From NCBI GenBank assembly GCA_963560005.1, contig CAUWNG010000056.1:1-13070 (forward strand): a stretch of 13,070 nt of DNA, written 5' to 3'. The position numbers were made by a program, and so were the translations under genes. Under the pieces are notes generated by a model. It saw only the letters and a program-made list of their open reading frames with translations. It did no database searches and was not told where the DNA came from. Source of the DNA: CAG-273 sp963560005 (GTDB lineage: Bacteria > Bacillota > Clostridia > TANB77 > CAG-508). This document shows, piece after piece, positions 1 to 4,212 of the stretch (the first letter of the stretch is position 1; each line of letters begins with the position of its first letter).

Positions 1-56
1 CTGTCTTGCATTTCTAGCATATAATACGCATGTTCTAATTCTTCTAATGTTTCCAA
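1..56 (-). CDS. 5' end of a small unknown element gene, running off the window
   Basis: Only the first 18 codons are present: METLEELEHAYYMLEMQD. The start is a TTG at 56-54, chosen because an AGGAAGG ribosome binding site lies 8 bases upstream and the reading frame is open to the window edge. The visible residues are acidic and helical, like many short phage proteins of unknown role. It follows the 122-391 gene on the same strand, separated by a hairpin-forming stretch. No function can be assigned. Confidence 0.5.
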   Translation of the reverse strand, partial: METLEELEHAYYMLEMQD

Positions 57-72
57 TTGACTTTCCTTCCTA

Positions 73-96
73 CCTTGTGTTATACTTATAACAAGG
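73..96. repeat. Inverted repeat upstream of the left-edge gene
   Basis: The arms CCTT..GTTATA and TATAAC..AAGG surround a 2-base centre, with a 2-base bulge on the left. It lies just before the ribosome binding site of the minus-strand gene at the left edge, so it could be an operator or a leader hairpin. There is no clear T-tract for a terminator. Confidence 0.4.
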
Positions 97-117
97 ATTC
101 ATATATTTGAATTTTTA

Positions 118-151
118 GAAGTTATTTCGTTTTGTGTGACTGGATAACTTC
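118..151. repeat. Eight-base inverted repeat at the 3' end of the coiled-coil gene
   Basis: GAAGTTAT at 118-125 pairs with ATAACTTC at 144-151 across an 18-base loop. It spans the stop codon of the 122-391 gene. A T-rich run follows it on the plus strand only, where no gene needs terminating, so its role as a terminator is doubtful. Confidence 0.3.
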
Positions 152-391
152 TTTTATTTTGTCTAAAATAACTTTTTCATTGTTGTATCTATTTTGACTT
201 GTTAAAGCTTCTACTTTATTAATAATCTGAATTAATTTAGCATTTTGATTAATTAAAATTGTATTATTATGTAAGTCTTGATTTCTTAAATTCTGTAGTT
301 TATGCACTTCCTCTGATTTTTCTTTTACCATTCTTGCTAGTTCTACATTTCTAGCACTTAATCTGTCGTAATCTCTATTACTTCCAAACAT
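122..391 (-). CDS. Small predicted coiled-coil protein of the element (89 aa)
   Basis: A short, charged, almost entirely helical protein with heptad-like spacing of leucine, isoleucine and valine over roughly residues 15-85 (for example SARNVELARMVKEKSEEV and later ILINQNAKLIQIINKVEAL). There is no signal peptide, membrane segment or catalytic motif. Its ATG follows a strong AAGGAGGGG site. The stop codon of the upstream 36-aa gene lies next to this site, so the two are probably translationally coupled. It belongs to a minus-strand run (615 to below 1) of tiny genes that look like an early operon. I do not recognise the family; a scaffold or regulatory accessory role would be a guess. Confidence 0.75.
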   Translation of the reverse strand: MFGSNRDYDRLSARNVELARMVKEKSEEVHKLQNLRNQDLHNNTILINQNAKLIQIINKVEALTSQNRYNNEKVILDKIKEVIQSHKTK

Positions 392-404
392 ACTATCCCC
401 TCCT

Positions 405-515
405 TTACTTTACTAACCACATTAGAAACATTACAGCCCATATACTTGAAAAGGCTACTAACACTGTTCCTTTTGCTACAATTTGTCCTAATTTACAATA
501 AAATTTGTTGCTCAT
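405..515 (-). CDS. Tiny single-pass membrane protein (36 aa)
   Basis: The ATG at 515-513 is preceded by a near-perfect AAGGAGG site 8 bases away. The protein begins MSNKFYCKLGQIVAKG and continues into a hydrophobic helix at about residues 17-35 (TVLVAFSSIWAVMFLMW), ending in a lysine. This is a short basic head plus one membrane span. The stop is placed 13 bases before the start of the 122-391 gene and abuts that gene's ribosome binding site. It overlaps the preceding 40-aa reading frame by 23 bases. Function unknown; tiny membrane proteins of this shape occur in phage and plasmid early operons, including holin-like and toxin peptides, but nothing here decides between these. Confidence 0.65.
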   Translation of the reverse strand: MSNKFYCKLGQIVAKGTVLVAFSSIWAVMFLMWLVK

Positions 516-615
516 TTGTTTTTACCTCCTTCATTTTAAAAGTTGTACTAATCTCTACATTTTCATTAATTTCTATCCTTTTTATTAATGCTAAATAAAA
601 TTTTTCAAATTCCAC
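493..615 (-). CDS. Possible small gene with GTG start (40 aa), first of the leftward operon
   Basis: The frame starts with GTG at 615-613, nine bases after AAGGAGG, and encodes a charged 40-residue protein beginning MEFEKFYLALIKRIEINENV. It overlaps the next gene (36-aa membrane protein) by 23 bases and contains that gene's ribosome binding site. The start is ambiguous: an ATG two bases upstream (617-615) is better spaced but yields only an 8-codon frame. Either this is a real small protein read from GTG, or the site serves a leader peptide. Function unknown. Confidence 0.5.
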   Translation of the reverse strand: MEFEKFYLALIKRIEINENVEISTTFKMKEVKTNEQQILL

Positions 616-630
616 ATATTCTCGCCTCCT

Positions 631-658
631 TTACTTATTTGTTAATTTCTTGTATAAT
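631..658 (+). promoter_or_regulatory. Promoter P1 for the 57-aa gene
   Basis: TTACTT (631-636) and TGTATAAT (-10 hexamer 653-658, with an upstream TG) are separated by 16 bases. The 13-mer TTTACTTATTTGT at 630-642 is repeated exactly in promoter P2 at 1040-1052. Confidence 0.6.
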
Positions 659-690
659 CTACCTATCTTATTGAAAGGAGATTGTTTATT

Positions 691-864
691 ATGGATACAA
701 CGCAAATTGCTGGTGTCGTACCTGTATATCCAAGTATCGACCAAAAGGCACATGATTTAACTATTCTTTATTTAAAACATCAAAATATTAAAGATTTATC
801 TGCTACTGAATTAACCAATAAATATAAAGATGTTTCAAATGAAATTAAAGAATTATTAAAGTAA
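691..864 (+). CDS. Small conserved-looking element protein (57 aa), function unknown
   Basis: The ATG at 691 is preferred over the in-frame TTG at 682 because GAAAGGAG lies 10 bases upstream of it. The protein starts MDTTQIAGVVPVYPSIDQKA and ends in a lysine- and glutamate-rich helix (NEIKELLK). There is no membrane segment, cysteine or nucleic-acid-binding motif. It is driven by its own promoter P1 and runs against the minus-strand 41-aa gene: its stop codon ends at 864 and that gene's stop begins at 865, so the pair is packed with no gap. I do not recognise a named family. Confidence 0.65.
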   Translation: MDTTQIAGVVPVYPSIDQKAHDLTILYLKHQNIKDLSATELTNKYKDVSNEIKELLK

Positions 865-990
865 TTATTTTATTAATGATAATGTTTGTATGGTATCAAG
901 TACTTCCTTACTTGGTACTGTTTTATTTTCTTCACATTGTTTTAATTGCTCTTTTAAAATTTCAATTAGCTTGTTTTTTATCTCTTCCAT
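865..990 (-). CDS. Small helical protein (41 aa), function unknown
   Basis: The ATG at 990-988 follows AAAGGAGATGAGAAT, a strong ribosome binding site whose 13-base core (992-1004) is identical to the leader of the 1270-1470 gene. The protein, starting MEEIKNKLIEILKEQLKQCE, is a lysine- and glutamate-rich amphipathic helix with a short tail (VPSKEVLDTIQTLSLIK). It is convergent with, and abuts, the 691-864 gene. No promoter stands out between it and 1060. The shared leader supports translation. Function unknown. Confidence 0.6.
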   Translation of the reverse strand: MEEIKNKLIEILKEQLKQCEENKTVPSKEVLDTIQTLSLIK

Positions 991-1040
991 ATTCTCATCT
1001 CCTTTCTTCTATGTGTTAGACTTTATTTTTACTTTTTTAT

Positions 1041-1069
1041 TTACTTATTTGTCCTACCTATGCTATAAT
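1041..1069 (+). promoter_or_regulatory. Promoter P2 for the RHH-like gene, with flanking inverted repeat
   Basis: TTACTT (1041-1046) and TATAAT (1064-1069) are 17 bases apart. The region copies promoter P1: TTTACTTATTTGT is identical, CTACCTAT occurs in both, and TTGAAAGG follows both. CCTACCT at 1053-1059 is the inverse of AGGTAGG at 1079-1085, so the -10 is bracketed by an inverted repeat that could be an operator. Confidence 0.65.
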
Positions 1070-1093
1070 TTTGTTGAAAGGTAGGTTTTCTTT

Positions 1094-1273
1094 ATGAATA
1101 AAATCACTTTTGAACTAGAACCTAGTTATCTATCTAAATTAACTGAAATTTCAGCAAATACCACTATTGAAGAAAAAGCAAAAGAAATAGTTATAAACTA
1201 TCTTAATAGTGTATCTGTAAATCAAAAACCTAATAAGCCAGTTGCAATAGATAGAAGAATTTTGGGTGTCTAA
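1094..1273 (+). CDS. Small ribbon-helix-helix-like protein (59 aa)
   Basis: The ATG at 1094 is preceded by AGGTAGG. The protein, beginning MNKITFELEPSYLSKLTEIS, has the outline of a ribbon-helix-helix (CopG/Arc-type) DNA-binding protein: a short beta strand (KITFEL), a first helix (residues about 10-20), a turn, and a second helix (TIEEKAKEIVINYLNSV). A short basic tail follows. This fold call rests on the pattern only. RHH proteins usually repress their own promoter, and an inverted repeat (CCTACCT/AGGTAGG) flanks its -10. The last 4 bases overlap the convergent 1270-1470 gene. It could instead be an antitoxin or another small regulator. Confidence 0.65.
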   Translation: MNKITFELEPSYLSKLTEISANTTIEEKAKEIVINYLNSVSVNQKPNKPVAIDRRILGV

Positions 1274-1470
1274 TTTATGTATAAGATATTTGCTATGTCA
1301 AGCACCATTGACTTAGCAATATCTAATATATTTTGTGCTCTTTTTGCTGATATTGGTATATGTTTATTTATAAAAAGTTCTATTATCTCTTTTGCCATAT
1401 CATAGTCGGTCACTCCATTTAATAGCTTTATTTCATATTCTTTTTTTATTTCGTCTTTCTTTTCTTTCAT
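1270..1470 (-). CDS. Small helical element protein downstream of the Cro-like gene (66 aa)
   Basis: The ATG at 1470-1468 follows AAAAGGAGATGAGAA. The protein begins with a charged helix (MKEKKDEIKKEYEIKLLNGV) and continues with a helical region (MAKEIIELFINKHIPISAKRA) and a hydrophobic C-terminal helix (ILDIAKSMVLDIANIL). It follows the Cro-like gene on the same strand after 35 bases, so the two likely form an operon. A copy of the switch operator (1507-1523) and a GC-rich 13-mer (1488-1500) lie in the gap and could give it separate control. It converges on the RHH-like gene with a 4-base overlap. Small proteins after cro are often excisionase or replication-control factors, but no such motif is visible. 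Confidence 0.65.
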   Translation of the reverse strand: MKEKKDEIKKEYEIKLLNGVTDYDMAKEIIELFINKHIPISAKRAQNILDIAKSMVLDIANILYIN

Positions 1471-1487
1471 TTTCTCATCTCCTTTTA

Positions 1488-1500
1488 GGTTGTGCTGTGC
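1488..1500. repeat. GC-rich 13-base repeat, left copy
   Basis: GGTTGTGCTGTGC occurs here, and its exact reverse complement lies at 4086-4098. The pair flanks the regulator and cargo module. The sequence stands out because it is GC-rich within very AT-rich DNA. Confidence 0.6.
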
Positions 1501-1505
1501 TTAAA

Positions 1506-1733
1506 TTACTGTTTAACTGTAATCTCATTGCAAAAAAAATCAATATCATTATAACTTACCTCAAAATGTTCTTCTATTTTTTTTAAAATTGGAATGTCTG
1601 GATAAGTTATTCCTTTCTCGTAATTTGCCCATGTTTCAACACTTATTCCAATAGCCTTTGCTGACTGCTCTTGTGTTTCACCCTTATTAGCTCTAATAGC
1701 CCTTAACGAGTATTTCATTTTTTTATTTTCCAT
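1506..1733 (-). CDS. Cro-like XRE-family HTH repressor (75 aa)
   Basis: A single-domain helix-turn-helix protein of the XRE/Cro-CI family. Residues about 8-62 carry the five-helix fold, with TQEQSAKAIGISVETWANYE as HTH helices 2-3, followed by the usual EKGITYPD turn and the LKKIEEHFEVSYNDID closing helix. The start is the ATG at 1733, seven bases after AGAGGG; a GTG two codons upstream is too close to that site. It is divergent from the S24 repressor, the classic CI/Cro arrangement, and should compete for the same operators. A promoter with TTGACA and TAATAT spaced by 17 bases drives it, and two operator copies lie in and just after that promoter. Its last codons (ITVKQ and stop) are themselves an exact copy of the promoter operator. 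Confidence 0.88.
   Translation of the reverse strand: MENKKMKYSLRAIRANKGETQEQSAKAIGISVETWANYEKGITYPDIPILKKIEEHFEVSYNDIDFFCNEITVKQ
1507..1523. promoter_or_regulatory. Operator copy inside the 3' end of the Cro-like gene
   Basis: TACTGTTTAACTGTAAT is an exact 17-base copy of 1750-1766. It encodes the last five residues and stop of the Cro-like protein on the other strand and sits upstream of the 1270-1470 gene. A weak promoter-like pair overlaps it on the minus strand (TTGCAA and TAATTT, spacing near 19), so it may control that gene. Confidence 0.5.
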
Positions 1734-1749
1734 TGTCACACCCTCTTTC

Positions 1750-1788
1750 TACTGTTTAACTGTAATTATATTACTACAGTTAAATTGT
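1750..1788. promoter_or_regulatory. Operators of the CI/Cro switch (two quasi-palindromes)
   Basis: ACTGTTTAACTGT (1751-1763) and ACAGTTAAATTGT (1776-1788) are 13-base quasi-palindromes with the shape ACwGTTnAACwGT, their centres 25 bases apart. The second lies in the spacer of the leftward promoter and the first just after its -10. This is where a repressor dimer would block cro transcription. Confidence 0.65.
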
Positions 1789-1796
1789 AATGTCAA
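1768..1796 (-). promoter_or_regulatory. Leftward promoter of the Cro-like gene
   Basis: Read on the minus strand, TTGACA (1796-1791) and TAATAT (1773-1768) are spaced by 17 bases. The perfect -35 and the overlapping operators mark it as the strong regulated early promoter. Confidence 0.7.
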
Positions 1797-1826
1797 TAGT
1801 TTTTCTGTATTTTTTTATTTTTTTTA

Positions 1827-1855
1827 TTGATTTTTTTACAGGATAGCTGTATAAT
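1827..1855 (+). promoter_or_regulatory. Rightward promoter of the S24 repressor gene with operator
   Basis: TTGATT (1827-1832) and TATAAT (1850-1855) are separated by 17 bases. ACAGGATAGCTGT at 1838-1850 is a further quasi-palindrome with matching outer arms (ACAG..CTGT). It abuts the -10, as expected for autoregulation. Confidence 0.65.
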
Positions 1856-1872
1856 GATTGCAGGAGGTCAAA

Positions 1873-2451
1873 ATGAGCGATTTAGGAAATAAAGAAATTT
1901 TTGCTAAAAATTTAAATTATTATATGAATATAAATAATAAGACTAGAATGGATGTTGCAAGAGATTTAGAACAACCTTATACTACTGTTGTAAGTTGGTG
2001 TAAAGGAGAATTTTATCCTCGTATTGATAAAATACAATTGCTTGCAAATTATTTTGGAATACAAAAATCAGATTTAGTAGAAAATAAAGAAAAAAGCAAA
2101 ACAGACGCCTTAGGCAATCCTGTTTCACCTATTCCACTTATTGGAACAGTAAAAGCAGGATATGATTATTTAGCACAAGAAAATTGGGAAGGTACAATAG
2201 ATTTAGACAAAAAAATTGCTGATACAGGAGATTTTTTTGCATTAAGAATAAAAGGCGATAGTATGATACCTGCTTTCTTTGAAGGAGATATCGTTATAAT
2301 TAGAAAACAAAACTATTGTGAGAATAATCAGTTTGCAGTTGTGATTATAAATGGCGAGGAAGGTACTTTAAAGAAAGTAAAGAAAACCGACGAAGGAATA
2401 ATCTTGCAACCAATTAATCCAGCTTATCGGACCTGTCATGTATACAAATAA
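1873..2451 (+). CDS. CI/LexA-like S24 repressor, C-terminus cut by a +1 frameshift (192 aa)
   Basis: The master repressor of the element. Residues about 8-62 form an XRE-type HTH (MDVARDLEQPYTTVVSWCKG). A linker follows, then an S24/LexA-like self-cleaving domain: scissile A95-G96 in VKAGYDY, catalytic S130 in KGDSM, and K167 in GTLKKV, the 37-residue Ser-Lys spacing also found in LexA. The start is the ATG at 1873, five bases after AGGAGG. The frame ends at YRTCHVYK, which does not fit the family. One frame over, the sequence continues PVMYTNKEIKETP and ends with AGVFQELRRTDIKF, the normal S24 ending, with a stop at 2522-2524. A single extra base near 2428-2431 (CGGA) therefore truncates the protein; repaired length would be about 216. 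The final strands of the peptidase fold are lost, so the protein may be unstable unless this is a sequencing error. Confidence 0.88.
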   Translation: MSDLGNKEIFAKNLNYYMNINNKTRMDVARDLEQPYTTVVSWCKGEFYPRIDKIQLLANYFGIQKSDLVENKEKSKTDALGNPVSPIPLIGTVKAGYDYLAQENWEGTIDLDKKIADTGDFFALRIKGDSMIPAFFEGDIVIIRKQNYCENNQFAVVIINGEEGTLKKVKKTDEGIILQPINPAYRTCHVYK

Positions 2452-2524
2452 AGAAATAAAAGAAACACCTATCATAATTGCTGGGGTATTTCAAGAATTA
2501 AGAAGAACTGATATAAAGTTTTAA
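2429..2524 (+). pseudogene. Out-of-frame C-terminal tail of the S24 repressor
   Basis: From about GGA at 2429 this frame encodes some 31 residues, ending with IIIAGVFQELRRTDIKF and a TAA. It aligns by eye with the usual S24 end, a strand followed by a V/LxELRR motif. It has no ribosome binding site of its own. It is the severed end of the 1873-2451 gene. Confidence 0.75.
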
Positions 2525-2537
2525 ATGGGAGTTTTAT

Positions 2538-3104
2538 ATGGGATTGTTAGTTACACCAGTCAATATTCAAATTAACGAGAATGCATTTGTTACTGTTCAT
2601 AATAAAAATGAAGCATATTTTTATAGCTCAAATATGTTAAGAATTGCTTCTGATTGTGCTAATTTAGTTAATACTACTAAAAATCCTAAAGTGTTTTTTG
2701 AAAGATATAATTTATTAATAAATAAATTAGAAAATTTATCTAAATTAGAAAAATTTAATTGCTTTGCTGGAAAATCTCCTTCAAACAACTTAAAAGAAGT
2801 TTTAAATAAAAGTGAACTTACTATTAATGATTTTTTAAACCGCTATTGTGAAGATACATTAAATAAAATATGTGATTTAAAAACTGTTTCTAGTAAAAAG
2901 AAAAAAGTAGATAACTTTTTCAGTTCTTTAAAAAAATATGAAACATTCATGACAGATAATAATATACAAACATATCAATTTCTTTATGAAAAAATGTTAA
3001 AAATAATTCTCTCTGAACAAATAGAAAAAACACATTGTATATATTGTAATAAACTTATAGATAAAGACAGTAAATTTTGTACTTATTGTGGTAAAAGACA
3101 ATAA
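2538..3104 (+). CDS. Uncharacterised protein with C-terminal zinc ribbon (188 aa)
   Basis: The ATG at 2538 follows GGGAG by six bases. Residues 1-30 are mixed strand-like. Residues about 35-160 are mainly helical and lysine-rich, including FFERYNLLINKLENLSKLEK and KKKKVDNFFSSLKKYETF. The last 25 residues are a compact zinc ribbon, with CIYC and CTYC pairs of the CxxC type about 12 residues apart (HCIYCNKLIDKDSKFCTYCG). There is no membrane segment or catalytic motif that I recognise. It sits between the repressor and dinD in the cargo position, and its stop is followed by a stray S24 tail. A nucleic-acid or protein contact through the ribbon is plausible, but the role is unknown. Confidence 0.8.
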   Translation: MGLLVTPVNIQINENAFVTVHNKNEAYFYSSNMLRIASDCANLVNTTKNPKVFFERYNLLINKLENLSKLEKFNCFAGKSPSNNLKEVLNKSELTINDFLNRYCEDTLNKICDLKTVSSKKKKVDNFFSSLKKYETFMTDNNIQTYQFLYEKMLKIILSEQIEKTHCIYCNKLIDKDSKFCTYCGKRQ

Positions 3105-3172
3105 AAAAATCAGAAAGTGTTAGAGTAATAGGCATTGTAGAAGAAATTAGAAGAAAAAAGAGAAAAAAATAA
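3104..3172 (+). pseudogene. Relic of a second S24 repressor 3' end
   Basis: Directly after the zinc-ribbon gene, in another frame, the DNA reads KKSESVRVIGIVEEIRRKKR followed by KK and a TAA. A strand plus VEEIRRK at the end is the hallmark of the LexA/CI C-terminus, comparable to AGVFQELRRTDIKF in the nearby repressor. No HTH or catalytic part and no start is present, so this is a leftover fragment. It suggests gene replacement at the repressor's 3' end. The match is by eye. Confidence 0.5.
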
Positions 3173-3199
3173 AATGGAATTTTGAAAGGAGTGTGAAAC

Positions 3200-4057
3200 A
3201 TGAGTGAAAATGAAATAATTAAAATGACTGAAAAAACATTTGAAGATATTAAACATATAAATGAAAATGGAGTTGAATATTGGTATGCGAGAGAGTTGAT
3301 GCTTGCTCTAGATTATAAGGACTGGAGATACTTCGACGCTGTAATTGAAAAGGCAAAGGTAGCATGTAAAAACAGCAATATGGCTGTAGTTGACCATTTT
3401 GTTGTTGACAACAAAATCGTAGAAGCAGGTGTTTCAAGTAAACCTAAAAAAGATTATATATTAAGTAGATATGCTTGTTATCTTATTGCACAAAATGCTA
3501 ATCCTAGATTGAAAGCAGTTGCTTTGGCACAAACATATTTTGCAGTAAAAACAAGACAACAAGAATTAACAGAAGAAGAGTATAAGCAATTACCAGAAGA
3601 TGAGAGAAGATTATATAATAGGAAAATTGTAAAAGATAGAAATAAATATCTATTTGATACTGCAAAGGCTTCTGGAGTAAAAGATTATGGCAAATTTAAT
3701 AATGCTGGATATAAAGGACTATATAATGGTGAAACAGCTGAAGATATTGCAAAAAGAAAAGGATTGAAAAATGGTCAACCAATTTTAGATTATATGGGAA
3801 GTGCAGAACTTGGTGCTAATATATTCCGTATTACTCAAACCGATGCACTTTTAAAAGATAATAAAGTATCTAATGAAACAGATGCTTGTAATACACATAA
3901 TAGAGTTGGGAAGGCAGTTCGTAAAGCTATTGCAGAAGTTGGTGGCACGATGCCAGAAGATTTGCCAACGCCAGAAAAAAGTGTAAAAGAAATAGAAAAA
4001 GAAAAGAAGAAACAATTGAGATTAACTGAAAAGCAGAATAAAAAGTTAGGAAAATAA
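3200..4057 (+). CDS. dinD: DinD-like DNA-damage-inducible protein D (285 aa)
   Basis: The ATG at 3200 is preceded by AAAGGAGTG. The sequence follows the DinD family throughout: an N-terminal BRO-like region (EYWYARELMLALDYKDWRYF), the block around DYILSRYACYLIAQNANPR with ALAQTYFAVKTRQQEL, then a helical middle and the GYKGLYNGETAEDIAKRKGL region, then AELGANIFRITQTDALL. The tail is lysine-rich (KEKKKQLRLTEKQNKKLGK). Length is as expected for the family. E. coli DinD is LexA-controlled and has been reported to inhibit or disassemble RecA filaments; whether this homologue does so is inferred. No Gram-positive LexA box is evident upstream. It lies in the cargo position between the element's repressor and recombinase, which ties it to the SOS response by context. 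Confidence 0.9.
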   Translation: MSENEIIKMTEKTFEDIKHINENGVEYWYARELMLALDYKDWRYFDAVIEKAKVACKNSNMAVVDHFVVDNKIVEAGVSSKPKKDYILSRYACYLIAQNANPRLKAVALAQTYFAVKTRQQELTEEEYKQLPEDERRLYNRKIVKDRNKYLFDTAKASGVKDYGKFNNAGYKGLYNGETAEDIAKRKGLKNGQPILDYMGSAELGANIFRITQTDALLKDNKVSNETDACNTHNRVGKAVRKAIAEVGGTMPEDLPTPEKSVKEIEKEKKKQLRLTEKQNKKLGK

Positions 4058-4085
4058 AAAAGAATTAGAAAGTGTTTGAGTTTTC

Positions 4086-4098
4086 GCACAGCACAACC
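4086..4098. repeat. GC-rich 13-base repeat, right copy (inverted)
   Basis: GCACAGCACAACC is the reverse complement of 1488-1500. It lies 28 bases after the dinD stop and, with its partner, brackets the regulator and cargo module. Confidence 0.6.
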
Positions 4099-4125
4099 AC
4101 TATTCTAATTCCGATAATAAAAAGT

Positions 4126-4138
4126 CCTTGAAACAAGG
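4126..4138. repeat. Short hairpin CCTTG-AAA-CAAGG
   Basis: A five-base stem with a three-base loop that overlaps the -35 of the recombinase promoter. It could act as a weak terminator for dinD (the outer bases AG/CT also pair past one mismatch) or as an operator arm. The following T-content is modest. Confidence 0.35.
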
Positions 4139-4155
4139 TCTCTTTATGTTATAAA
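4128..4155 (+). promoter_or_regulatory. Candidate promoter of the serine recombinase
   Basis: TTGAAA (4128-4133) and TATAAA (4150-4155) are separated by 16 bases. The -10 lies inside a perfect palindrome (4144-4166). Confidence 0.5.
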
Positions 4156-4166
4156 TTATAACATAA
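4144..4166. promoter_or_regulatory. Perfect 23-base palindrome over the recombinase -10
   Basis: TTATGTTATAA and TTATAACATAA flank a single central A at 4155, an 11-base perfect inverted repeat. Its position over the -10 suggests an operator that silences the recombinase. A site used in recombination is the alternative. Confidence 0.6.
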
Positions 4167-4212
4167 TAAAGTGCTTTTTTTCAAGTAAATATTTAGAAAG
4201 AAGGTTTTTATT

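Noticed and set aside
615..617. ATG start giving the 8-codon frame MWNLKNFI
   Set aside because: Too short to call as a gene; noted only because it competes with the GTG start of the 40-aa frame.
890..1084. Plus-strand frame of 64 codons rich in Phe and Ser
   Set aside because: It is antisense to the 865-990 gene and its leader, has no ribosome binding site, and reads as low-complexity Phe/Ser.
1392..1586. Plus-strand frame of 64 codons over the Cro-like region
   Set aside because: It lies antisense to the HTH gene and the 66-aa gene, lacks a ribosome binding site, and is explained by the A-rich opposite coding strands.
3170..3200. LexA box search upstream of dinD
   Set aside because: No CGAAC-N4-GTTCG-like site is visible, so SOS control of dinD cannot be claimed from the sequence.
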